DNA of 64,000 nt from Megaleporinus macrocephalus (taxonomy: Eukaryota; Chordata; Actinopteri; Characiformes; Anostomidae): positions 9,404,962 to 9,468,961 of the forward strand of contig CM038720.1 of the NCBI GenBank assembly GCA_021613375.1, written 5' to 3'. The notes beneath the pieces were generated by a model. The model saw only the letters and a list, made by a program, of their open reading frames with translations, did not search any database and had not been told where the DNA came from. Position 1 is the first letter of the stretch, and each line of letters starts with the position of its first letter. The position numbers were made by a program, and so were the translations under genes. Positions 33,811-45,470 of this stretch are shown here, in pieces.

Positions 33811-34699
33811 TAGGGCTGACACGATTCCTCAAGGAACTCATTGATTCAAATTCTTTGCCTTGAAGATTCGTTTAGTCCATACAACCATATTCAGCGCACT
33901 GTTTCTCACGGAGGACTTTTACTGTTGCACACCGTGTGCTTACCAGGTAAGGTTGCCAGGTGACACGAAGAAGACGTGGTTTGATGGCGCGGATTGTAAA
34001 ATAGAGAAAGAGAGAGAGAATAAGGAGAGGAGAACAGAAGAGACGGGTCAGAGAAAACCATACACAGTGTCCAACGTCTACTGTAAACCAAACTAGCCGA
34101 GGGAGTCGTTACTGAGCGCCAACCTGAAGAAAGACATTAGCTTCTTATGTGAATTCCATCTTTCCACCTTAAATGATGCAGCAGTTAGAGACGCCAGGGT
34201 GTAACTTCTATACCATTTAAGGTGGAACGAGGTATTCAAATAAGAAGCTAACTTCAGAAAGCAAGCAACTGAGCTTTCCCAGTAAACTGATAGCAAGTCT
34301 GAGTTTTACGGAAACGCCCTAGCTGAGCCCACATCAGTGTCTAAGCATCTGAGCAACACACAGTAACCATAACATTTAGCTTAAATCAGTGTGATGGCGA
34401 GTTGAGATGAAGACTAGTAAATTACTGAAGGTCTAATAAGCAGTAGTCAGTCTTGTGAACTTATAGTATGATATATAGGTCTAGTATTAAATTTCAATAA
34501 TGGTAATTATTAAAAGGTTTTCTTTTAAACTGGACTATATGCAATTTAAGCAATAAAATATTAAGAACCCTGTTTTATTTTATCTTATATATGTTTACTA
34601 TTGCTCTTTAATTTAAAAATATATATATTTTATCCAATTAATCGATAGAATAATCGATAGAATACTCGATTACTAAAATAATAGATAGCTGCAGCCCTA
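33811..34699. mobile_element. hAT-like non-autonomous element with perfect 8-bp target-site duplication
   Basis: The 889-bp element begins TAGGGCTGACACGATT and ends TAGCTGCAGCCCTA. It is flanked on both sides by TTCACAGC (33803-33810 and 34700-34707). The 8-bp duplication and short TAGGGCTG/CAGCCCTA termini are hAT hallmarks. There is no transposase frame. Inside is a second inverted repeat: 34137-34175 (TTAGCTTCTTATGTGAATTC, TTTCCACCTTAAATG) faces 34213-34251 (CATTTAAGGTGGAACG, TCAAATAAGAAGCTAA). The right third has AATCGATAGAATACTCGATT repeats. Confidence 0.9.
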
Positions 34700-34707
34700 T
34701 TCACAGC

Positions 34708-35849
34708 CATTTCAAGTTATAAGTTTATGTAAGGGGGCTTTTTTGACTTGTGAACTGTGGGTCGGCGAGTTTCTCTAGAATGAAGCATTGCATTTCAAAC
34801 ATTCTTTACATCTTCCCCCTTTAAGTGTGTAGAAATTTGGGTTCAAATTTGGTGAAATTGCCCTGTAAATACAGCATATAGAGTCAGTAGATCCCGGGAC
34901 ATTCGACAGAGTGCTAAAGTCTGAGATTAAGGCTTCCTTGCAGGACAAGATTGAGTTTTTCTTTCCTTTAATGATCCGTTTTTGTACTCGCCGAGCTTCT
35001 ATAATAAAGGCAGAGCTCTGAATGGCGTATCTTTGCGGAAGAAGGCCGACGCTGTCGCGAGCTTGTCTGGACTGGAGATGCAGCGAGACGCACAAAGCGG
35101 CTTCGGAGTTCTAAAACCCGACGACAATGTCGAACCAAAGGAGCCGTCTGCGAGCGAAAGGGCGAACCAGCTGGAGAGGAGATCCTTCTTGTTTCCCAGC
35201 GTCGCGTGAACGTGCTGTTTGGAAACTTCCAGAGTAGAGAACAGCGGACAGGTCGTGTCCTTTCGGCAGCCACGCCATCATTCTCAGAGGATTTGTTGTG
35301 TTTACCTATGCTGCCTGAAGCATTCCAGATAGATAAAAACGTCCGCTTCCTCCCCCACCACTCCCTCACGCACGCATACAGGCGGTGGTGAAAGTGCGGA
35401 AAATGAGGAATGAATCCCTGCCTTAGACACAAATCCTCCTAATCTGCAGCATGTTGTTGATACATCCACTCCTAAGCGTTCTTCTCGCTCCCCTGATACA
35501 CTTCCCCAGCACGCACACACACACCCAAACTGGTTTTGATACAATACCAGGACACAAATCACATAGGTTAGGTTCTATGTTCTATATAGATACATATATA
35601 AAAGTAAGAGGCTCCTCAATTACTTCATTTCGGGTCAGATCTTTCACCTGATTCCACCTACATATGAAGGAGAAAGTCAAAGGAAAGCTTGAGAGCTCAT
35701 ATGGAGTGTAAGAAGAGACGTTGTGACTGCAAGAGGGCTCTAGTTCTGGTGGCTTCTACTTGAGCTAGAAGGTTCCTCCATAAACAGAGACAGGGTTGAG
35801 AGAAGGTTGAGATTATATGTTCACGGATATATCATTTACAGGAAGTTCA
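34708..35849. other. Unique sequence, possible regulatory island
   Basis: 34960-35440 is CpG-rich and complex, with overlapping open frames of 75-154 codons on both strands, none with a known domain. A CA run lies at 35511-35523. No splice-bounded exon was recognised. Confidence 0.4.
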
Positions 35850-37265
35850 ATTGGAAGGAGGCATGGTCGTCATCAAAATCTGTGGTCACTTCAACTAGAA
35901 GTCATATTGAAGCTACAGAGGAAGGAAATGGGACTCCTAACAACCACCTGGAAGACCTGGTGGACCAGCAAAACTGTCCCCTATCAGATAAACAACTCTT
36001 AAAATATTCACACTCGCTTCAGATCTGAAAACATAAACATGTGTTTCTGGTCTTCCACTGTGAGAAGACACCTTAGTGCTATGGGGTCTGAAAGGGTGTG
36101 CAGCTGTTCCAGAAGAAGCTCCTCTCTGAAAAAAGGAGACACAGATTCATCAAAGAAAGAAGCTAAGTGTTCTAAGAACACTGGACTGACCACCCCAGAG
36201 TCCAGACCTCAACATCAATGCAAACAGAAGAAAATGGGACTCTTAATAACCACCTGGAAGACCTGGTAGTCCACCAAAACAGTCCCCTATCAGATAAACA
36301 ACACTTAAAGCTGAGAGACAAAGGAGAAAATCTATCTACACTCTTGCTTTAGATCTGAAAACACCCACAGGGGTTTCTGTCCATCCTTCCACTGTGAGAA
36401 GATATCTCAGTGCTATGGATCTGAAAGGATGTGTAGCTGTTCTAGAAGAAGCTCCTCACTAGATAAGGAGATACAAACTCATCAAAGACAGAAGCTGCTG
36501 GTGTTCTCAAAACACTGGACTGACCACCCCAGTGTCCAGACCTCAACATCAATGAAAACAGAGGAAATGGTACTCCTAACAGCCACCTGGAAGACATGGT
36601 GGACCACCAAAACTGTCCCCTATCAGATAAACAACACTTAAAAGCTGAGAGACAAAGGAAAAAAATCAGTCTCCACTCTTGCTTCAGATCTGAAAACATA
36701 AACATGTGTTTCTGGCCTCCCACTGTGAGAAGACATCTCAGTGCTGTGGGGTCTGAAAGGATGTGTAGCTGTTCTTGAAGAAGCTCCGCACTAAGAAAAG
36801 GAGATACATACTCATCAAAGAAAGAAGCTGCTGGGGTTCTCGGAACACTGGACTGACCACTCCAGAGTCCAGACCTCAACATCAATGAAAACAGAGTAAT
36901 TGGGACTCCTAACAACCACTTGGAAGACATGGTAGTCCACCAAAACTGTCCCTTATTAGATAAACAACACTTAAAATATTCAAACTTGCTTCAGATCTGA
37001 AAACATACACCTGTGTTTCTGGCCTTCCACTGTGAGAGAACACATCAGTGCTATAGGTCTGAAAGGATGTGTAGCTGTTTTAGATAAACTGTTCACCATG
37101 AAGACATGGTGGACCACCAAAACTGTCCCCTATTAGATAAGCAACTCTTAAAGATGAGACAAAGGAAAAAATTGAGTCTCCACTCTTGCTTCCAATTGGA
37201 AAACATCCAAAGGGGTTTCTGCTCATCCTTCCACTATGAGAGAACACCTCAGAGCTATGGGTGCC
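35850..37265. repeat. 333-bp tandem repeat, about four and a half copies
   Basis: The phrase CTGGACTGACCACCCCAGAG (36181; variants at 36515 and 36848) gives a 333-334-bp period. CCACCTGGAAGACCTGG recurs at 35945, 36251, 36583 and 36916, and a shortened copy ends near 37260. The unit includes CAGTCCAGACCTCAACATCA-like text (Ser-Pro-Asp-Leu-Asn in one frame), hinting at an origin from a Tc1-type transposase fragment. Because 333 is a multiple of three, a 162-codon minus-strand frame (36442-36930) crosses unit boundaries; I do not regard it as a gene. Confidence 0.85.
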
Positions 37266-38707
37266 CTTGAAACAGCCAGTAAGAATATTTTCTGCAGTCA
37301 AGTACCTTTTTTGAGGCACTTTAATGAAAAATATAAGGATTTTATGGACGTACAACTCTAAGTTTGAACCAATTCTATAGAATGACCTTCACATGAACTT
37401 GTGTTAATATGAAACATATGAGCAAAAGCCCATCAGCTTCAATAACTATAAGCATGTTTTTAGTCTTTTCCAAACAGGTGGTGGGGGGTGGAACTATTGT
37501 GGACCATATCCTACAGCTGAAACACGCCGGAGCATTCCTTCAACCTCAGTAACTAAAAGAAAATCTTTGGTTGTTTCAGGTTCTTTGAGGTGGGGGCACT
37601 TATTTGGTCTTCACCTTGTAGGCTTCTCTTTGTTTATACTACAAAGCCAGGACATTTCTGTCCAGGAAGTATACAATAACAAGCACACACACAGACACAG
37701 GTTCCTCTATCTCCAGGTGCGCGCTGTCGTCACTGCCCACACCGTGCTTCAATACCTCGGAGGCTTCATTAGGCCACAGACAAGGACTCATTCCACCTCC
37801 CTCCATCTCCACACATCCGCGCCCAGGAGAAACAGGGGAACAGCAGAAAAGAGAAGAAGAAGAACACAAGGGCATTTCCCCCCTGGCTTTTCTTTTTTTT
37901 TTCTTTTCCCTTTTTTTTAAGTGAGCTGCGTGGGAGTCGCTCCCCCGAGAGGCTGCGGGTTTCTGCGCCTGAACGAGGGACAGAGGTCCACCGTAAAGCC
38001 AGAGCTCATATCTGGCTGCTTATTCAGCACACGCACACATCCTCACACGCGGCCCGGCCGGTCGGCTAGTGCCCAGGCCGGGCCTTCGCTCCTGTTTACA
38101 TGCCGTCAGCACGCCTCACGCCGCCCGCTTTTAAGCAGATGCTACCAAAGTTAGTTGCCAACCTCTGCAAAAACTTTATTAAAAGAAGAAGAAGAAGAAA
38201 AAAAAACAGGTGTGCTCTTGCGTATCACCGGGACGAGACGAGCTAGCAGTCAGCAGAGCTCCTGCATTATAAATACACTCCCGCTCCCTGCCTTCCCGGA
38301 GAGAACCAACACTCCCAAATGTTATGGCTCTCGTTTATGCAATAGGACTCTAGAGGGGTCGGGGGCTGCGCTTCGATTCCCGTAGGCCATCAAACCCATG
38401 AGGTTTTTCACCATGGCGCACTGTTCTTACAGCTTCGGTTCTGTTAAACGCAACATGGTGGTTTCTGGATGTTGCTGCCGCATTTATTCCATGCTTCAAA
38501 TTCAAAAATGAATAGATTTTTATGCAGTTCGTCTACATTTTTGTGCAAGTGAACATAAACAGGAACACAAGCCTTATATTTCAATGTAACTGTGATTGAG
38601 CCAATCAGCCTACGTGACGCTTGGGGAGTAATAAGGTGCTTAATAAAGAAAGCCTTGTGCATCTCCTGCACAGTGATAGACACAAAGCTGACAGCTGCGT
38701 GATGATA
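37266..38707. other. Unique sequence, possible regulatory island
   Basis: 37680-38400 is complex and CpG-containing with a T-rich stretch at 37885-37918. No recognisable exon. Confidence 0.4.
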
Positions 38708-38715
38708 CCCGCAAC

Positions 38716-39324
38716 TAGGGCTGGGCGATATGGGAAAAAATCTTATCACGATAATTTTTTTCATATCAGTCGATATCGATATATATCATGATATAAATCA
38801 AAATTTCCTTTTTACTTTAAGTGAGATATGAAGGTATCATAATTTATTTTTTTTCTAAAATTGTTTTTATTTTCAGACAAATAGAAAAATGTACTATAGA
38901 ACATTACACAACTATATTAACCACACACACACACACACATATATATATGTATGTGTGTGTGTGTAATACAGTTGTGTAATGTTGTGTATATGGGGCAGTA
39001 TTAGTATGAACAGTATTCACACAGACTCTGTGTTAAGCAGGCTGTTGCTGGCCTTTCTGAGGAAAGGACTGGCATAACGGACTGGCATAACGGACTGGCA
39101 TAACGGACTGGCATAACGTGCGTCGATGCGTCGCAAAGGTGGCCGCGCCCACTGAAAGGGGGTTGGGGGCGGCGCTATTCTCATTCTCATTTGCTGTTCG
39201 TGTTGTCTCTGAAAACACGGACGGAACTTAATTCTATCGATTTTCTATCGACTACGTCTTAAAGTTCTATCGAGGAAACGTTATTTTGCGATAATTATCG
39301 TTATCGTTTTATCGTCCAGCCCTA
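38716..39324. mobile_element. hAT-like non-autonomous element with perfect 8-bp target-site duplication
   Basis: The 609-bp element starts TAGGGCTGGGCGATATGG and ends ATCGTCCAGCCCTA. CCCGCAAC precedes (38708-38715) and follows (39325-39332) it. Interior features: ATCGATAT-rich ends, a CA/TG palindromic microsatellite (38923-38964), and a 13-bp tandem ACTGGCATAACGG four times at 39067-39118. No coding frame. Confidence 0.93.
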
Positions 39325-39436
39325 CCCGCAACTCCAGCCAGTATAAAGATAAACATGCTTGTATTTCCTCTGGCAGCAGATGTGAATGAGTATAATGGAC
39401 TGGAATGGACCTACCGGCAATGGACCTACTGGCGAG

Positions 39437-40115
39437 TAGGGCTGTCACAATAACCGTAATATTGTACCATGCCATTGACCTGCCAACCACAGAGAATTCC
39501 AAGCAAGCATAACTCCACGATGTTCATGTTTTCCCATTTTTCATCAAGTCCTTCTTGTTTTACACTTAAGCCAAGCCGATGAGGGTGCAGTGGACGTTAA
39601 TTGTTATTTCAAAGTTTGCAACTGTTGCTGCTGACTGCCCACCTTTTTATGGAAACAGTGGCAGCTACTCTGGTCACAAAACCAAATGCGACTAGGCCAG
39701 TTTGGGAGCATTTCGGCTTTCAACTGAACGAAAAGAAAGAGCCAGTCAATTTAGACGAGGCAATATGCAACATCTGGGCTTGGAAGGTTGCTGTGAAATG
39801 GGGGAATACATCAAATTTGAGATCCCAACTAGCTACCTTTCCATCCAGCTTTTGAAGCGCAACTCCACCACCAGTCGTGGAGCTTCCTCTAAAGGAATAG
39901 CTTAGGCTGGTTCCAGCCCACAGTTAGGAGTGGATGAATGCTTTGCGTGAGCTTCCAATTACTACAGTCGTGAAAGTTAAAGACATGAACATCTGACGTC
40001 TGCTGTAATGCAGTATCTTGTTGAGGAGATGGTTCCATTTAGCACCTGCTTGAGAAACCGGCATTCAAGTTAATGCTTGAGAAATTCGACTGAGCAACAC
40101 GAGTTGCCGGTTTTC
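39437..40115 (+). pseudogene. Decayed hAT transposase (BED-finger, ZBED-like)
   Basis: The segment opens with TAGGGCTGTCACAATAACC, a hAT-type terminus. From 39601 an 84-codon frame reads like a BED zinc finger: Val-Trp-Glu-His-Phe-Gly-Phe near 39700, then EPVNLDEAICNI and VKWGNTSNLRSQLAT. The zinc site is broken: the second cysteine is replaced (Cys-Asn-Ile-Trp) and the histidines after LRS are lost. Further right, in two other frames, VMQYLVEEMVPFST (from 40008) and LLEKPAFKLMLEKFD (40046-40090) match the conserved segment that follows the BED finger in hAT transposases. At least two frameshifts and stops separate the pieces, and the catalytic and dimerisation parts are absent. The element has no detectable right end, so it is a dead relic. 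Assignment rests on known family text, not a search. Confidence 0.8.
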
Positions 40116-41010
40116 TTCATTTCTTTTCTTTTAAGCGTATATAATCAATCCCAGGCTATAAGCTAGACCATTTTTGTAATTGAAAGAGTAAAGGAGCGTT
40201 CTTATTGCGCTTCATTAGTCTCACGTGTTCTTCGTTAAACAATAAAGAACTGTTTAATTCGTTCCACAGTTGTGTCGTCTTTGTTATTATATGAAAAATA
40301 GAATATTCCTAATAATAACAATTACAATAAACGTTTGGTTCTATGGTGTTGAGTACCATTTGGATAAGACTAGTTTTGCATGGGGAGATGGCGCAATGTA
40401 ATCATAACCAGACTTTCCACAGATAAAACCTCAGGTTATTGTATTACTTGGCAACAATCATGCGACATACTGTAAAACGTAATAAATATATAAAACAACA
40501 GTAACAAGTTTACATGCATGTATTAATCTGAAACTGCGAACTTCAATTTTTTAGATCAGAGGGTCTAAAATGAAGAAATCTGATACAGAGAGCTGGATTT
40601 TGACCCCATAATCAGACTACTCACAGTATGTGCACCCTTACTCTGATTTCTTTCACATTTCTCAGTCGGTGCGTCTGTGAAAACTGACCACAGAGCTGTA
40701 AACAAGCAATAAGCACTTACTAGTAGTGCACTTCTGCGATGATGCTGAAAACAAATACATGCTGGACAATTTTTTTTAAAGATTTTAATCGATTTTTCAT
40801 CTTCTATATCATATATGTGAATTTTCAAGTGATACAATGTATAAAAAAATATATGTCATATATAAAAATGTCATATTCTGTGACTTCATTGGTTGGCTGC
40901 AGAGAAGAAATCCAACTACTGCCCCATGACTCATGTAGAATTTTCCATTACCCATTAATTAGCGAGTGCATTACTGAAAAAAATCCATATTCTATATTAA
41001 CGCTGTTCTA
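40116..41010. other. Unrecognised sequence, no gene seen
   Basis: A/T-rich DNA; it may include more of the hAT relic but nothing could be aligned. Confidence 0.45.
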
Positions 41011-41116
41011 GAAGAAAAACAACAATCTCCAAAACACATATTTTACTTTTAATGTAAGTCAATGGAACCAGAATTCTTACCGTAGTATTTCTATTGGTCC
41101 ATTTATTATGAGACTA
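41011..41116 (-). mobile_element. Family A element fragment, minus orientation
   Basis: AATCTCCAAAACACATATTT, AAGTCAATGGAACCAGAATT and TATTTCTATTGGTCCATTTA are the inverse of the family's right half. Confidence 0.8.
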
Positions 41117-42211
41117 TAAAATAAATTAAGATATGCCATATATAAACTGATAGGATGTTACCATCTTATATTAATTCTACTAAGATTTCTTATTAAATAC
41201 AGTCACAGACTTCACAGACGTCCTGCAATAAAATGACATTGGCCCACCAAACCCAGTCTAAACAGTACGTTAGGTGAACCATTCAAAAAGCAGAGTGATG
41301 GGAACATAATAAAATTAATAGAACCCTTGCAACCCTTGGACTGATTATCGCTCAAAATATTACAATACCGATACCAATACAATACAGATTCCTGAACCAT
41401 ACCTTGTTTTAAATGAAATAACATGTAGGTGTAGCTTAACCTATAGTAAAACACAGGGGGGGGGGGGGTGCTAGGCATGGATACATTTCCTGCCTGCTGA
41501 CATTACAACAAACACACGTCAATCACCTCTACAGACTTTGAAACAGGCATAGCTACTGGCCCATGGATGATCAGCAGCCACTGCAACATAAGACCCAATA
41601 CCAGTAAGCGTGTCGGTACTCTGTATTTCCATAAAGGTATTGAATTTACAGCCTGAGCTATGCCACACTTTTCTGAGCACTGTGAACTCAGATCATAATA
41701 CTCATCGATTGTCATGCAAATGTCTTGAAAACCGTCATGACGTTATACTTCAGCCACCCTTTATAGTTCAGCCCACCCTTAACTGTCTAATCTGTCAGAC
41801 CCAGTGGGGTAAGAGAGTCTCGGAGAGGGTTTGAAGCCCATTCAGCTCTACAATAAAAGAGAGAGCGCGTGTCTGTTGGGTGTGTGTCCCAAAAAGACTG
41901 TCAAGTGCAGGCTGGAAAGTGACACTGTAATATTGTGTCTCATTTGACCGTCCCCAGACGCCTCTCCTGGAGAAGAGCCTGCCAATCAGAGGGCAGCGTC
42001 CGCATCGGCCCACCACCGGCAGCACTTTCAAATATCACCTGTCACTGACTAAACACACGCATGGAAGTGGGGGGGCAAGCCCGTATGAGGACGGAATATA
42101 CTGCAATATATGCAGCTCATATGTTCCAAACTCTAGATATTATTCGGAAATAAACTGCTTAAGAGGCAAAATCAAAGAATTCAATAACATAAACAGAATG
42201 TAAGCGGAAGA
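41117..42211. other. Unique sequence, no gene seen
   Basis: A G homopolymer of about 13 lies at 41456-41468. Nothing else recognised. Confidence 0.5.
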
Positions 42212-44075
42212 TTGATAAACCCACTGCTACAGCATTCCAGGTGGTTGTTAAGGTATTGGTAGGCCACTGCTATGGTATCCCAGAAGGTTAATGTGCTGGT
42301 AAGTCATTCCTATGGTATCCCAGATCATTTTTAAGGTGCTGATAGGCTACAGCTATAGTATCCCAGGTGGTTGTTAAGGTATTGGTAGGCCACTGCTATG
42401 GTATCCCAGAAGGTTAATGTGCTGGTAAGTCATTGCTATGGTATGCCAGATCATTTTTAAGGTGCTGATAGGCTACAGCTATAGTATCCCAGGTGGTTGT
42501 TAAGGTATTGGTAGGCCACTGCTATGGTATCCCAGAAGGTTAATGTGCTGGTAAGTCATTGCTATGGTATCCCAGATAATTTTTAAGGTGCTGATAGGCT
42601 ACAGCTATAGTATCCCAGGTGGTTTTTAAGGTGTTGGCAGACCACTGCTATGGTATCTCAGATGGTTAATGTGTTGGTAGGTCATTGCTATGTTATCCTA
42701 TGTCATTGTTAAGGTCCTGATTGGCCACAGCTATAGTATACCAGGTCATTTTTAAGACGTTGGTATGCCAGTGCTATGGTATTCCAGGTTATTGTTAAGG
42801 TGCTGATAGGCCACAGCTATAGTATCCCAGGTGGTTGTTAAGGTGTTGGTAGGCCACTGCAATGGTATCCCATGTCATTGTTAAGGTGTTGGTAGGCCAC
42901 TGCTATGGTATCCCAGGTCATTGTTAAGGTGTTGGTAGGCCACTGCTATGGTATCCCAGGTGGTTGTTAAGGTGTTTATAGGCCACTGCTATGGTATCCC
43001 AGGTGGTTGTTAAGGTGTTGATAGGCCACTGTTATGGTATCCCAGATGGTTAATGTGTTGGTAGATCTTTGTTATGTTATCTCCGGTCATTGTTAAGGTC
43101 CTAATAGGTCAAAGCTATAGTATCCCAGGTGGTTGTTAAGGTGTTGATAGGCCACTGCTATGGTATCCCAGGTGGTTGTTAAGGTGTTTATAGGCCACTG
43201 CTATGGTATCCCAGGTGGTTGTTAAGGTGTTGATAGGCCACTGTTATGGTATCCCAGATGGTTAATGTGTTGGTAGATCTTTGTTATGTTATCTCCGGTC
43301 ATTGTTAAGGTCCTAATAGGTCAAAGCTATAGTATCCCAGGTGGTTGTTAAGGTGTTGATAGGCCACTGCTATGGTATCCCAGGTGGTTGTTAAGGTGTT
43401 TATAGGCCACTGCTATGGTATCCCAGGTGGTTGTTAAGGTGTTTATAGGCCACTGCTATGGTATCCCAGGTGGTTGTTAAGGTGTTGATAGGCCACTGTT
43501 ATGGTATCCCAGATGGTTAATGTGTTGGTAGATCTTTGTTATGTTATCTCCGGTCATTGTTAAGGTGCTGATAGGCCACAGCTATAGTATCCCAGGTCAC
43601 TGTTAAGGTGTTGGTAGGCCAGTGCTATGGTATCCTAGGTCATGGTTAAGGTTCTCATAGGCCACAGTTATAGTATCCCAGGTGGTTGTTAAGGTGTTGG
43701 TAGGCCACTGCTATGGTATCTCAGATGGTTAATGTGTTGGTAGGTCATTTCTATGTTATCCTATGTCATTGTTAAGGTGCTGATAAGCCACAGCTATAGT
43801 ATCCCAGGTCATTGTTAAGGTGCTGATAGGCCACAGCTATAGTATCCCAGGTCATTGTTAAGGTGTTGGTAGGCCAGTGCTATGGTATCCCAGGTGGTTA
43901 TTAAGGTGTTGGTAGGCTACCCCTATGGTATCCAGGTGGTTACTAATACGTGTATGTATATAGTGCTAGCATGTATGTAATGTCTATAAGGGTCACTATT
44001 CCCATTCCCATTGGTAGGCCACTGCTGATAGGCTACAGTTATAGTATCAGTTATAGTATCCCAGGTGGACTGATA
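42212..44075. repeat. 43-bp minisatellite with higher-order structure
   Basis: About 44 copies of a ~43-bp unit: GGTGGTTGTTAAGGTGTTGA then TAGGCCACTGCTATGGTATC and CCA. Marker variants define longer units: GATCTTTGTTATGTTATCTC occurs at about 43064, 43276 and 43531, spacing 212 and 255 bp, that is five and six basic units. The left part (42212-42620) has its own ~130-bp triplet unit ending in GCTGATAGGCTACAGCTATA. Confidence 0.97.
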
Positions 44076-45050
44076 TGTTGGACCAGGCTCTCCAGCCACA
44101 ATCATCAAAAAACCAATGAATGGAAAGTCTTTCGGAAGAATGATGTTCCATCCCTCCAGCCCAGAACTCTTAAAGAATCTACACTAAGGCACACTAAAGC
44201 TGCTCTGATGGCTTGTAAAGGCCCAACACCGTTTCAGTCTAATTTCAACACCACATGAGGCCCCCGAAGAGGAAAACGATTACGGCCCCTGAGGGCCCCT
44301 TTCTCCGGGTTAAATAAACAGCATATTTACAGAAGGGAAATTTCCCATCCATGCCAGAAAATGGTCATTTTTAAGAGGCGGACAGCACCTGTGGCTCGGC
44401 CACGGAGCACAAAGCCACCTGGGCTGGTTGATGCGCCTCTTTAAGAGATCTGATGGGAGCCGATGATTAATTCTGGTGGCTCCCTTTGAGTGGGAAATGT
44501 GACATGGGTGAGGAAAAAATCGCATTCCACATGTCTCCATTCTCGCCACTGCCACAATAAAGATGGCTAGATTGCAGCTTTCAAGCCCCCGACCACCCAC
44601 CTCAGCCCCTGCTGTGTATTTCCCTCTGAAGAGCAGGTGCTGGAAATCCTCTCCAAATCAGAGTCAATCTCCTTTAAACAGGCCGCTCCTTAAGAGGAGG
44701 CAGCGCCGAGAGCAGGCAATCCCCGCTTATCTTAAAGGAGAAGTTTCGAGAACACACCTGTCAGCGCGATGGATGTGAACACACACACACAAACACACAC
44801 ACACACACAAACGCTAATTAAAGTGCATCAAAACCCTCTCATGCGCAAATACAACTAAAACACAAAGACTTTTTTAATGAAGAGTAAAAGCAAAGTAGCA
44901 GCTGCTTCGGGTGTATTTATCTAAGAGGGTCCAAATTTGTCCCCTGTGAGCACCCTTACGTACCACAGCCATTACTCATTCATCCCTGACCATTTTCTGA
45001 CCTCTCTTCATCCCTTAGAATTAGACAGGTCATGCTTGTTATATAGAGAG
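44076..45050. other. Unique island, strong candidate for a conserved non-coding element
   Basis: 44110-44760 is complex DNA without simple repeats, with GATGATTAATTCTGGTGGCT, GAAATGTGACATGGGTGAGG and ACAATAAAGATGGC words and paired TTAAGAGGCG (about 44371) and GCGCCTCTTTAA (about 44430) in inverse orientation. A CA run follows at 44781-44810. No reading frame of interest. Conservation is inferred from texture. Confidence 0.45.
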
Positions 45051-45054
45051 TGAT

Positions 45055-45072
45055 ATATATATATATATATAT
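45055..45072. repeat. Short (TA)n
   Basis: Nine TA units. Confidence 0.9.
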
Positions 45073-45167
45073 AAATGACTTTGGACTCTTGATTGGCTGG
45101 CATCTTTAAAAAATCAGTCAGCACTGAAACACTCTTTATAACTTCAGAGTGAATAGAAGAACTACTG

Positions 45168-45470
45168 TTACAGCGTATCTGTACACAGGTAGGTGAAGGT
45201 AGTGTTGCAGTTTACCTGTACACAGGTAGGTGAAGGTAGTGTTACAGTTTACCTGTACACAGGTAGGTGAAGGTAGTGTTACAGTTTACCTGTACACAGG
45301 TAGGTGAAGGTAGTGTTACAGTTTATCTGTACACAGGTAGGTGAAGGTAGTGTTACAGTTTACCTGTACACAGGTAGGTGAAGGTTGTGTTACAGTTTAT
45401 CTGTACACAGGTAGGTGAAGGTAGTGTTACAGTTTACCTGTACACAGGTAGGTGAAGGTAGTGTTAGGAG
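45168..45470. repeat. 37-bp minisatellite, about eight copies
   Basis: The unit is GTGTTACAGTTTACCTGTAC then ACAGGTAGGTGAAGGTA, nearly identical between copies (single changes such as TTACC/TTATC). Each unit carries the inverted arms ACCTGT and ACAGGT two bases apart. Confidence 0.97.
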
